DNA of 12,128 bases from positions 1 to 12,128 of the forward strand of contig SDVU01000586.1 in NCBI GenBank assembly GCA_016256075.1. Reading direction: 5' to 3'. The translations under genes were made by a program, and so were the position numbers. Numbering within the stretch: the first letter of the stretch is position 1; every line of letters starts with the position of its first letter. The notes below the pieces were generated by a model. That model searched no databases, was not told where the DNA came from, and was given only the letters and a program-made list of their open reading frames with translations. This document shows, piece after piece, positions 1 through 8,099 of this stretch. This stretch comes from Dictyocoela muelleri. Taxonomy: Eukaryota; Microsporidia.

Positions 1-130
1 ATTTCTATAGTTTTTGACCGCTTAATGTCATTCCCTCATTATTTATTAAAGAGTGACGTCAGCGGGATTCGAACCACAATACTTAAATTTTACATTCAAG
101 AGTGTTAACCAATGAGCTATCTGGCGTATA
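1..130 (-). repeat. tRNA-derived SINE-like repeat, copy 1
   Basis: On the minus strand this reads as a tRNA-like head (about 126 to 53) followed by a short tail running to the window edge. The head has a near-consensus pol III A box (TAGCTCATTGGTTAAC, complement of 104-119) and a perfect B box (GGTTCGAATCC, complement of 65-75). The outer ends can form an acceptor-like stem with about 6 of 7 pairs. The D and T stems are poor, so a working tRNA is unlikely. The tail, with GGTCAAAAACTATAGAAAT at its end, recurs in the copy at 9293-9415, which indicates a dispersed family with a shared 3' part. It could instead be a duplicated tRNA pseudogene. The element may continue beyond the window start. 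Confidence 0.6.
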
Positions 131-685
131 TAAAACATTTATTTTTAATTTAACCGCTAGTACGCTGTTGCCTGCCTCTAATTCTAATATATTTTAGCAA
201 TTTAATTTTGCAAAAATGAGTGGCTGGCTCAATAAAAGTAACTCTATGTTGCCATTGCGCTCGGGATCAAATGTTTGTCGATCCCTGCTCTATTTGATAA
301 TTTTTTAATATATAAATTTAACCTTTTTTATAAATTTGTTTTTATAAATAGCAATAAAAATTCTTGTTGGGAAATTTTGTAAAATTAACATTATTGCTTT
401 CAACAACACTTTTAATAATGGCTATGATTCACACAATAAAATTATAAAGATATTCTATAATAAATCAAATTAAAAAATAGTAATTGTTTATTGATTAGAA
501 TTTAAATAATATTTTTAGTCATGAATTATTTAATATATGGAAAAATTGCTCGCCCCCCTTTGACGGTTTACAATTTTTTTAAAAATTGTAGCACATAAAT
601 TGAGAAAAACAAAAAAAATATTTACATACAAACATGATATTTTTACCGGCTTAAAAGTATATATGACGAATTATTAAAATCAGAA
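131..685. other. non-coding AT-rich stretch, no gene seen
   Basis: No convincing reading frame is present. A small hairpin lies at 263-285 (GGGATC, 11-base loop, GATCCC) in a patch of higher GC. A short run of C occurs near 552-558. Nothing else can be supported. Confidence 0.5.
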
Positions 686-745
686 ATCATTATACACAAG
701 ACGTATTTTTGCAAGATCATTATACACGAGACGTATTTTTGCAGG
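686..745. repeat. 30-bp tandem duplication, two copies
   Basis: The units 686-715 and 716-745 differ at only two positions, both A to G. Each contains CACRAGACGTATTTTTGC. It is followed at once by an imperfect hairpin (754-762 with 766-774, three-base loop). No coding context is apparent. Confidence 0.85.
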
Positions 746-753
746 ATCTGCGG

Positions 754-774
754 AAATTCGCCTTTGGTGAATTT
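754..774. other. small hairpin next to the tandem duplication
   Basis: AAATTCGCC and GGTGAATTT pair around a TTT loop with one G-T position. With a one-base bulge the stem extends by two further G-C pairs. Role unknown. Confidence 0.45.
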
Positions 775-994
775 TCCTCTTGAGAATTACTATTAAATAT
801 AACTATTATAATTCTGAAAAAATATGACATTAAATTTCATCGAAATACTAAAAATAAATAAAATAAAACCTGGTTTTTTGAAATGTTTTATAATTCTCAA
901 CAATTTCTCCGATAAGAACAACAATAACAACACCCAAATCCTCCAAAATATACAATTTTGTATCCCAGTGAGTTTTTGCCAACCTTGGTCTAAT

Positions 995-1019
995 ATGTCG
1001 CGCGCCCAGTGCGCGACAT
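995..1019. other. GC-rich perfect hairpin
   Basis: ATGTCGCGC (995-1003) and GCGCGACAT (1011-1019) form a perfect 9-bp stem with a 7-base loop. It is a GC island in otherwise very AT-rich DNA. It sits just beyond the 3' end of the minus-strand tRNA-like sequence at 1041-1110, so it may be part of that element's body. A terminator or transposon end is also possible. A 72-codon open frame across this stretch (824-1042) looks like chance. Confidence 0.6.
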
Positions 1020-1040
1020 TTTTAATAAATAATAAAAAAT

Positions 1041-1110
1041 GACCTTTGTGGGAGTTGAACCCTGGTAAGTATAGCCACAGTAATAATTATGTACCACTGA
1101 ATCAGAAGAC
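1041..1110 (-). repeat. second tRNA-derived sequence (SINE head or tRNA pseudogene)
   Basis: The minus strand has an A-box-like block (TGATTCAGTGGTA, complement of about 1092-1104) and a good B box (GGTTCAACTCC, complement of about 1052-1062) at tRNA spacing. About five of seven acceptor positions pair and three G-C pairs flank the T loop. The anticodon stem does not form well, so it is more likely a decayed tRNA or SINE head than a functional gene. Its sequence differs from the family at 1-130, 7808-7912 and 9293-9415, so it comes from a different tRNA. Confidence 0.5.
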
Positions 1111-1480
1111 TAAGAATATTAAAAAATAAACAATATAAATATTTTTTTTATTAATAAATAAATTTTATGTGCTATTTAGTCTAAAAATTAAACAAATTAT
1201 AATCAAGTACAAATATTATGGTAATATAAGTGAAAAATATTGACTAATGTAAAAAATTTGGTACCCCAACGGTTTAGAGACCTAACAAAAACTTAAGGAA
1301 AGTATAAACATTAAATATTTATAAATTTTTTGATAAATATAAATCCCGATAAAATTTTGATTATTTTATAAATTTAACTATCTATTATAATTAGCCTTGA
1401 AAATTACTAAATTTGGTAATGAATTTTAATTCATAAAAAAATGATCCAAGACATATAATCAGCAAAAAAATTACATATAT
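1111..1480. other. AT-rich spacer, nothing recognised
   Basis: No reading frame, repeat family or RNA gene can be supported between the tRNA-like sequence and the left end of the Ginger-like transposon. Confidence 0.5.
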
Positions 1481-1660
1481 TGTTGCATTTTATGGGTCCA
1501 TCATGTCATGGGTCTATTAATAAATTAAGAATAAAATTTAATAAAAAATTTAATTAAGCATTAATTTAATTAACAACACTTGAATTTTATGCGTCCACTC
1601 TTTTAATACATTAATGAATTTTTTAAAACCATGTTATCAATCCATTTTTTCAAAACCCCT
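1481..1660 (+). repeat. left terminal inverted repeat of Ginger-like element
   Basis: Pairs with 2927-3106 in inverted orientation with roughly 95 percent identity by eye, including two one-base length differences in A/T runs. It starts TGTTGCATTTTATG and ends near CAAAACCCCT. A subterminal segment around 1590-1597 carries TGCGTCCACTC, mirrored in the right arm. Confidence 0.9.
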
Positions 1661-1689
1661 ATCTATGGTCGCTATTCATAAAATAAAAA

Positions 1690-2860
1690 CACCCAAAGAG
1701 CTTATGTTAGTGTATAAGTTTTTACAAAATGGTTTTATTCCTGATTTTAACAAGGCATTTTAAAAAAGAGATTTCTTAGAAAAATGTTCAAAAATTGTAT
1801 ATCAATCAAATTTACTTTTATCAAAGAAATAAATACATTAAAAAGGTATATATGCGTTTTTGAAATAGATGAAAAAACATCTGCTATTAAAGAAAAGCAC
1901 CTCTCCAAACATATTGGCATTAACAAAATAAAAATTCCGTAGATGAATAAATTTACGGAATAACTTAAAAAGATATTATAAATTTCATAAAATCATGTAA
2001 TACTTGTAATGAAAAATCTAAACCTGATACCATGAAAAATGTTCGCACAATTATAATTGAAGATATCCATCATAGAATCATGGCTGATATAATTGATTTT
2101 AGTATGTATGAAGAATTAAATTCCGTTTACAAATATGCATTAACTTTGATAGATTTCTTTTAGCAAATTTGCATTTGTTTTTTCTCTTAAAAAAAGAGAT
2201 GGTATAACTATTAAGGATATTCTAGAGGATCTTTTTTACACTGCAGGACCGTGGAGTAATATACATACTGACAATGGCAGAGAATTTTGCAACAAATATT
2301 TTAAAGAAATATGCAAAAAAATCGAAGTTAATATTATTCATGAAAGACCTCGATATCCTCAAAGTCAAGGTATGATAGAAAAGTTAAATCGACAATTTAA
2401 AGAGAGATTAAGATTGTCATTAGATAATAATATAGTGTGGATTAAAAAATATAAAGAGGTTTTATTCTAATATAACAACACTCCTCACAGAGCTACCAAA
2501 CATAAGCCTTTTAATTTATTTCGAGGATTAACATTTTTGACTCACGAGTTAATCCTGTTATTTCAGATAATACCAGTATTCAGGCTGAAGCAAGAGTAAA
2601 TTTGAGATCATATGCATCGAATTACCCAAATATTGATGATTTAAATGATAAAGGATAAATTAAATTGAATGATAAAGTTATTTTACTAAAGAATTTTGAT
2701 AACAATCAAAATAATCGAAGGATGCCGCTTGAATCAATTTACTACGATGGATTTTATACTGTTGTTATTTTTTAAATAGCTTTTTTACTATAATGGATGA
2801 TTTTGGTAATATAAAAGTTGTTGTCAATTCAAGAGTGATAAAGTGTGATATTGAATAAAT
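1690..2860 (+). pseudogene. integrase-type (DDE) transposase remnant
   Basis: The traces in order match the KRBA2/Ginger class of integrase. Near 1895-2015 is an HHCC-like zinc-binding region, with KHLSKHIG and then CNTCNEKSKP. The first acidic block is MADIIDFS (Asp at 2085-2087). The second is HTDNGREF (Asp at 2270-2272). The glutamate block is RPRYPQSQGMIEKLN (Glu at 2378-2380). The second Asp and the Glu are 35 residues apart in one frame, the DD35E spacing. Downstream are NTPHRATKHKPFNLF and a stretch with LNDKVILL, resembling the C-terminal part of such integrases. Stops and at least one frame change show it is no longer a functional gene. The protein would have catalysed cut-and-paste of the element through its 180-bp ends. 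Confidence 0.8.
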
Positions 2861-2926
2861 TTATTAATTTAATATGTCTTAAATCCATTTTTTTCGTATT
2901 TTATGAAATTTTTATTAATAATTTAA

Positions 2927-3106
2927 AGGTGTTTTGAAAAAAATGGATTGATAACATGGTTTTAAAAAATCATTAATGAATTAAAAGAGTGGACGCATAA
3001 AATGCAAGTGCTGTTAATTAAATTAATGCTTAATTAAATTTTTTATTAAATTTTATTCTTAATTTATTAATGGACCCATGACATGATGGAATCATAAAAT
3101 GCAACA
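2927..3106 (-). repeat. right terminal inverted repeat of Ginger-like element
   Basis: Inverted partner of 1481-1660, ending CATAAAATGCAACA. The arm is co-extensive with the left one (180 bp), which fixes both boundaries of the element. Confidence 0.9.
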
Positions 3107-3814
3107 TTTATTGTATTAGAAACTATTGAATGCAATTTTATTTGCTTATAATCTAATTTGCAGAGAACAAGATAAAGAAGAAATAAAAATTGATTTAAAG
3201 GGAGTCTGTTATCTTTAGTGATTTTTTATTTATCCGGCATGATATTTAACACATCTATAAACAATGCGTTCATTATCTTCTCTTTATAAATCTTAAATTT
3301 CGAAACACTCCCACATGAATAAATACACTCTTCTTTGAGAATTTATAATTTTATTAAGTCGTTTTTACATGTTTCTAGACTCGAAAATAGATCGTTTTTG
3401 TATGTAAGTTTTTTTGCTTTTCACCATTTTCTAGGCTACATTCTTTTTAAAAATGTTTCCCAGAAAATGGTGAAGAACCGATATTTTAATAAATTGTTTA
3501 ATTGGATTGGAAATAATTAATTTTCATTAAAAAAATAATAATTTATTAATTTATTTTTAATTTATTTTTTTTTAAAAATTTCAATTCAAAGGTGTCCCCT
3601 TAATGGTAGAATCTTTTTCAATAAGACCCTTTCCTAAGTGTGATAATGAGTGCGTAGACGCATTTCGGCAAAATAAGTAGTAAAAAAACCTATAAAAGCT
3701 ATTAATTACCTGTATCCTACTGAGTCATCGAAAAAAACAAAAATCGCCTATAAAGCTCGCTTTTTAGCTTAGGAAGTGACGTATTATTGGAAAGCCAAGA
3801 CCAAAGGTCTAAAG
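3107..3814. other. intergenic stretch with small inverted repeats
   Basis: No gene is supported. An inverted repeat at about 3420-3432 and 3462-3474 (TTCACCATTTTCT and its complement) has a 29-base spacer. A short perfect palindrome, TGCGTAGACGCA, lies at 3651-3662. A 61-codon open frame (3335-3520) crosses the larger inverted repeat and looks like chance. The last eight bases (3807-3814) are the left target-site copy of the hAT-like element. Confidence 0.5.
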
Positions 3815-3828
3815 CAGTGTTTCTCAAC
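3815..3828 (+). repeat. left hAT terminal inverted repeat
   Basis: CAGTGTTTCTCAAC, identical to the complement of 8026-8039 over 14 bases. It is followed by GC-rich subterminal sequence with GGGGGCGATGG at 3873-3883, a motif often found near hAT ends. An 85-codon minus-strand frame across this end (3717-3974) is not a real gene. Confidence 0.85.
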
Positions 3829-4370
3829 GTGGGCGTAATCGCATCCCCTCCGGAAGCGATACTAAATTTAAAGGGGGCGATGGAAATTAAAGAATCATCT
3901 AGGGGGCGGGGAATACATTCTAGGTGGGCGGTGAAGACATTATAGAGGCAGTGAACAATAAATTTTGCTAACACATGTAACAGCTTTCAATTAATTTTAA
4001 CACGAATTTTAAATATATAGAATTATTGTGTGCAAAATGCATATAATAATATTTTTTAAAAATTCTAAAGCTTATAAAAAAATTATTATTTAAATTTTTA
4101 TTTTGTATAATACTTGTAATTCTTCGCCATATATCTCAAAAAATCTATATTGGCATAAACTTATTCATTTTCATATAATTAATCATATTATATTTTCTCT
4201 GTTTTGTCAGGTTTTTTAAAATTTTTACATGCCAAAATAATTGAATATAACCTTTAACCTATAAGTAATTCAATTAAAAAGTGACTAGTTCAAATATAAA
4301 AGATTTTGATAGATAAATTGTGTTTATTTTTATAAAAAATCGGCAGTTATACCCTTTCGAGTATTAGGAA

Positions 4371-4447
4371 AATTTCGTGAATTTTGCGAATTTTGCGAAT
4401 TTTGCTCATTTTGCGCATTTGGCGAATTTTATGCATTTGGCGAAAAA
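4371..4447. repeat. 9-10-bp minisatellite, unit about AATTTTGCG
   Basis: About eight tandem units, variously AATTTTGCG, CATTTTGCG, CATTTGGCG, run in one direction. The array lies inside the left arm of the hAT-like element and no counterpart is seen in the right arm. Confidence 0.85.
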
Positions 4448-4544
4448 GGTTTAATTTATATTTTCATAGTGGAAACTTAAAGTAGCGCCATGTTTTTATG
4501 ACAATAGTTTTATATTTATGAAAAAATACACATCTTGGGGCTTC

Positions 4545-4800
4545 TTTAGCAAAACTAAAAAATTTAATTTTACAGGGTTTTCACTAAAAATAGAAATTTC
4601 TGATTAAAAAGGGATTTAGGAATAATAATAGAAAGTTACCACTAAAAAAGTTTCCATTAAAAATATATTGTTTCCTCCTAAATTAAAGTTTCCATTAAAA
4701 AATGGGTTTTATTGTTAAAAAAAAGAAAAATTAACATTAAAAAATGTAAAGTTACTTTTGGGAAATGAAAAATTACCATAAAAAATTAACGTTTTACTTA
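4545..4800. repeat. array A: degenerate tandem repeat, core GTTTCCATTAAAAA
   Basis: Irregular units of about 18-35 bp share a core such as AAAGTTACCACTAAAAAA or GTTTCCATTAAAAA (clear at 4650-4663 and 4688-4701). The same unit appears inverted at 7565-7750, making this part of the left arm of a long inverted repeat. Confidence 0.7.
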
Positions 4801-4835
4801 GTTAATTTTAATTTTAGATTCTTTGCAGAGTTTTT

Positions 4836-5160
4836 AGTACTTATAACCGATTTTATAAAGGTTATAACACATTTCCACAGAGTTATATATTTTTTTTCTT
4901 AGAGTTATATATCCATTTTATCAAAGTGTCAGAACTATTTCCTGAAGTTATAGACATATTTTTCTCAGAGTTATATCCTTTTTACCATAGTTATAGATCA
5001 ATTTACCCAAAGTGATAGACAAATTTTTAAGTTATAGATCTATTTTATCCGAGTTATAGACCCATTTTTAGAGTTAGGGCCCATTCTCTGATAGTTAAGA
5101 GACATTTTTCTAGATTTAGCTATTTTCCTAGAGCTTTAGACAAATTTTAAGTTTTTACAC
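4836..5160. repeat. array B: degenerate tandem repeat, core AGTTATAGACCCATTTTT
   Basis: About 13 to 15 diverged units of roughly 18-27 bp, each beginning AGTTATA and containing a run such as CATTTTT. The same unit appears inverted (TATAACTCT..GAAAATGG) at 5936-6010 and 7380-7560. There is no open reading frame through it. Confidence 0.8.
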
Positions 5161-5171
5161 AGAATATAACA

Positions 5172-5916
5172 CCTAAATATACCTTAAAACAAAAATATAA
5201 GAATTTTCGGCGCTACTCCGTTCAGTATCTATATTTTTTTAAGGGGAAAATTGTTTAAAATATACGTGAAAAAAATTTCAATATAAACTATAATACTTTT
5301 TCGGTTTTAAATAGGTAGCACGAGAACTCTCCAGTGGCTAGTTGACGCCAACTTGTAGTGACCTTAGAACTAGAACTCGCTGTGAGTTTTTTTATAAAAT
5401 TTTATACATTATATTGGTTTAAAAAAAATATTCGAACTTTACTTTCCAGAGAAAAAACTTATAGAAAATAACATAAAGTACCAATATAGTAACGACAGAG
5501 CAAAATGGAATTCGCGTATATTGTCTATATACATATTTTCGATTTTTTTATAATATTAACTTGTAGAGGCGGCTTATATTATAAAAATATTTCGGCATTA
5601 TGAAATAAGATCATATAAGAAAAATATATTATACTTTACTATCACCATATTTGGGACATTTGAGAATATTTTTCGTCGTGGTGTGTATGGAAAGTTAGAG
5701 CTAAATATTTTTTTTCTAAATTAATATATTGTATATTTTTTTAAAAAAATATCGGAGCGAGTTCTCGTTCTGCCTATTTTTAACCAAAAAAGTATTATAG
5801 TTTATACTGAAATTTTTCTTACGTATATTTTGAATAATTTAACTCTAAGAAAAAATATAGATGCTAAGCGGAGTAGTACCGAAAATATCAGATTTTGGTT
5901 TTTAGGTATATTTAGG
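5172..5916. repeat. 745-bp palindromic unit (C-D-C')
   Basis: The outer arms 5172-5329 and 5759-5916 are inverted copies, starting CCTAAATATACC and ending GGTATATTTAGG. The inner arms 5373-5452 and about 5688-5766 continue the symmetry around a unique core of about 230 bp. The left arm carries 49 bp more than the right, bounded by direct repeats AGAACTC (5323-5329 and 5372-5378). The arms differ at a visible fraction of sites, so this palindrome is older than the one at 6036-6332. No protein is encoded; an 86-codon minus-strand frame at 5802-6062 runs across the repeats and is dismissed. Confidence 0.8.
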
Positions 5917-5935
5917 CGACATTTTTTGTGTAAAT

Positions 5936-6010
5936 ACACCAAATTTGTATATAACTCTAGAAAAATGCCATGACACCTTAGAATATAGGCCAAAAAAATG
6001 GCACACATAT
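5936..6010. repeat. B' array fragment, left of the insertion
   Basis: It contains TATAACTCTAGAAAAATGCC and a diverged further unit, the inverse of array B and close to units at 7438-7470. The array stops at the palindrome and resumes at about 7380, implying interruption by inserted DNA. Confidence 0.65.
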
Positions 6011-6035
6011 CAACTAAAAACAAAATAAAAAAAAC

Positions 6036-6332
6036 TTGGTTCAACAACGGGTCATGCCACATGAAAAAATTTAGGAGGGGTGGAGAAAGTATATTGAAAT
6101 AAGAATAGAATCAACAGGTAAAAAAGGTTTTTGGACTAGCTTTTCATGATATCACCATATTACCTTTTTTAGTATTTTTTGCTAAGCTAAAAATACTAAA
6201 AAAGTTAATATGGTGATATCATGAAAAGCTAGTCCAGGAACCTTCTTTACCTGTTGATTCACTTCTTATTTCAATATACTTTCTCCACCCCTCCTCAATT
6301 TTTTCATGTGGCATAACCCGTTGTTGAACCAA
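6036..6332. repeat. 297-bp near-perfect palindrome (MITE- or foldback-like)
   Basis: The arms 6036-about 6180 and about 6190-6332 are inverted copies with about eight mismatches in 144 positions (near 94 percent). The outer ends are TTGGTTCAACAACGGG and its complement. The centre is a short AT-rich turn around GCTAAGC. There is no coding capacity. It abuts the Merlin-like remnant and lies within the split B' array. It may be a miniature transposon or a terminal structure of the Merlin element; I do not recognise the family. Confidence 0.9.
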
Positions 6333-6411
6333 AAATTTAAAATAGCCCCAATGTGATTAAAAAAATTGATGATATTTTTAAATATAAATAGTTTATATTA
6401 TTTTTTCATAG

Positions 6412-7240
6412 AGAATAACATTTTTAATATTACAAGAGAGTGTATTAAATATTTTGGAGATCCAAATTTGTTGTTTATACACGGGGAAGTAGAAAAATTA
6501 TAATTAATAGATGTTATAATTCTTCTTGCCGTCATAAAAAATCAATAACCGATAGTAAATTAACAGTAACAGAATTTGTTCACGTAACATATCTACTTCT
6601 TAAGATGCTTATTACAGGTAATTTAATTGGTTTTTGGGAGATCGGATGCGACTATAGCATCAATCAAGAAGAAATTACAATATTTTCATAAATTATATTG
6701 TGATAAAAGACCTATTTTTCTTGGTGGTTTGGAGAAAGTGGTTAAGCAGACAAAACCGTTTTATCAAGGAAATGTGTAATAAGACTTCACTAATCAATTA
6801 ATGATGAAATTAAAGATACTATATGAATTTTAGGAACAATTGATTCAGAATCCAAAACCAACTTTTATATAAAGCGTGTGGAAAATCAAAAAAGTGGAAA
6901 CTTTAAGTCAGGCTTTGTCAGGAAAAAATAGTGTTATAACAAAATCCCATACCGACGGACATCCTTCATATCCTGGTGTATCAGAAAAATTATGTCTTAA
7001 TCATAAGATTGTGAACCATAATAATAAATTTATTAGCTTAGATGTGTACACATACTAATAATATCGAAGGGTTCTAGACACATATCAAAAGTACTATGTG
7101 TAAAGAGCATGATGTCATGAGAAAAAACATTAATAATTGGTTAGAGAAATATAATTTTAAAATAAGATTTCTGATGAAAGCAGACAATCATGAATACATG
7201 AATATCTTCAAAGATATAATAAATTATATTTTAATTAATG
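6412..7240 (+). pseudogene. Merlin/ISXO2-like DDE transposase remnant
   Basis: An N-terminal part reads TRECIKYFGDPNLLFIHG, then CRHKKSITDSKLTVTEF, resembling the start of this family. Near 6715-6775 is LGGLEKVVKQTKPFYQGN, where the family has GG.G..VEIDET; the first catalytic acid is therefore probably lost. SHTDGHPSYP carries the second Asp (6954-6956), followed by HKIVNHNNKFISLD. The third acid lies in NIEGF (Glu 7066-7068), followed by HIKSTMCKEHDVMRKNI and NNWLEKYNFKIRF, typical of the family's C-terminal end. Several stops and frame changes break it; open pieces of 60 and 83 codons remain at 6876-7058 and 7096-7347. No terminal inverted repeats of its own could be identified. Confidence 0.75.
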
Positions 7241-7379
7241 ATTATTATTTATTTTTATCTATTTTTACCATCTCTGTTTTTAATTTAAATAATTCATATA
7301 AAAATATCAATGCAATGTGGCTACCTTACTCTTATCTCACATACTAAAGAAGCTCTAAAATGTCTCAATAACACTGGGA

Positions 7380-7560
7380 AAATGACACTATAACTTTAAT
7401 AAAATAGGTATATAAACCCGGAAAAAATTAGGCATATAACTCTATGAAAATGCCATTATAACTCTTTGGAAATGGGTATATTACACTTGTAAAATGGGAC
7501 TTTTACTTATAAAATGAATCTATAAGATCGCGAAAATAGGTATATAACTATATAAAACCC
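7380..7560. repeat. B' array, right of the insertion
   Basis: Diverged units such as TATAACTCTATGAAAATGCC and TATAACTCTTTGGAAATGGG are the inverse of array B at 4836-5160. Together with 5936-6010 they form one array divided by about 1.4 kb of inserted DNA. Confidence 0.75.
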
Positions 7561-7564
7561 TCCA

Positions 7565-7750
7565 GAAATTTTGAACTTTTAATAAATAAGTGTAAACATT
7601 ATATTTTTAATGAGAATTTTCCAATTACACAGAATTTGTTATTTTTAATGGGAACTTTCTATTTTTATAGAAATTCCCATTTTTATATAATTTTTTATTT
7701 TTAATAGGATCTTTGTATTTTTAATAGGAAATTTACATTTTTTAGTTGGA
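7565..7750. repeat. A' array, inverse of array A
   Basis: Units such as TATTTTTAATGGGAACTTTC repeat about seven times with drift, the complement of GAAAGTTCCCATTAAAAATA in array A. The order B' then A' mirrors A then B on the left. Confidence 0.75.
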
Positions 7751-7807
7751 ACAAATGTATTATACTAATCTTAATCAGCTATATCAAACTCAAATAGCAT
7801 TATATGT

Positions 7808-7912
7808 GATCCCTTAATGTCTATCTCTATTATTTTAAAGTAACTTAAGAGAATTCGGTCATTATATTTTAATTTTACATCTAAGGGTGTTACTAGTGAG
7901 CTATCTGAACCT
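7808..7912 (-). repeat. tRNA-derived SINE-like repeat, copy 2 (most diverged)
   Basis: It aligns by eye with copy 1: CTTAATGTC, ATTCGGTC in the B-box position, TTTTACAT, GGGTGTTA and AGCTATCTG in the A-box region, in the same order and spacing. The B box is damaged. It lies inside the right arm of the hAT-like element, so it inserted there or was captured. Confidence 0.5.
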
Positions 7913-8025
7913 TTAACATGCTAAAAACTTTACTGAAAAGTTGTATATTATGATAAACAGAAATTTAGTTGCTAAGGGGGCGATAGAAAATTTTCTATGC
8001 TATAAGAGGCGATAAGCTAAAAAAG

Positions 8026-8039
8026 GTTGAGAAACACTG
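8026..8039 (-). repeat. right hAT terminal inverted repeat
   Basis: GTTGAGAAACACTG, exact complement of the left end. A subterminal AAGGGGGCGATAGAAA at 7974-7989 matches AAGGGGGCGATGGAAA at 3871-3886 in the same direction. Confidence 0.85.
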
Positions 8040-8099
8040 GACTAAACTTTGACAATATGTCCATCTAAAAGGTTTACAAATATGTAGGCTGAGGTTTAA

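Larger units (their letters stand above)
1481..3106 (+). mobile_element. Ginger-like DNA transposon with 180-bp TIRs, decayed
   Basis: The 1626-bp element is bounded by long, nearly identical terminal inverted repeats. The ends are TGTTGCATTTTATG and its complement, giving the TGT...ACA termini typical of Ginger and other integrase-related DNA transposons. It holds one transposase-like coding region on the + strand. There are no LTRs and no polymerase or capsid parts, so an LTR element or Polinton is less likely. No clear target-site duplication is visible: the left flank ends ATAT and the right begins TTTA. The TIR arms differ at about eight positions in 180, suggesting insertion that is not very ancient, yet the coding part is interrupted several times. 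Confidence 0.75.
3815..8039. mobile_element. hAT-like transposon with mirror-image internal arrays and nested insertions
   Basis: The ends are CAGTGTTTCTCAAC (3815-3828) and its exact complement (8026-8039), the classic hAT terminal repeat. The flanking 8-mers GTCTAAAG (3807-3814) and GACTAAAC (8040-8047) match at six of eight bases, as expected for an aged 8-bp duplication. Subterminal GGGGGCGAT motifs occur at both ends. Inside, two tandem arrays (A, B) on the left reappear inverted on the right, around a central palindrome. No hAT transposase is visible, so it appears non-autonomous. The right half carries a 297-bp palindrome and a Merlin-like remnant that split the B' array, plus a SINE-like copy. 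The middle could alternatively be several independent elements that happen to lie between hAT ends. Confidence 0.65.

Noticed and set aside
263-285. Third kind of tRNA-like T arm
   Set aside because: Only a 6-bp hairpin is present; no A-box or B-box consensus at suitable spacing.
824-1042. 72-codon + strand open frame
   Set aside because: Low-complexity Asn-rich peptide that runs across the GC-rich hairpin; no domain and likely chance.
1041-1110. Functional tRNA gene (a GTG anticodon, His, was considered)
   Set aside because: The anticodon stem does not pair properly and the acceptor stem has mismatches, so it was kept as a tRNA-derived repeat.
3335-3520. 61-codon + strand open frame
   Set aside because: Crosses a 13-bp inverted repeat, has no recognisable domain, and lies between two transposons.
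3717-3974. 85-codon minus-strand open frame
   Set aside because: Runs from flanking DNA through the hAT terminal repeat, so it cannot be one ancestral gene.
4371-5160. CRISPR-like array
   Set aside because: Units are degenerate, direct and without unique constant-length spacers; these are satellite-like repeats in a eukaryotic transposon.
5802-6062. 86-codon minus-strand frame with hydrophobic stretches
   Set aside because: Lies across the palindrome arm and B' repeats; the hydrophobicity comes from T/A-rich codons.
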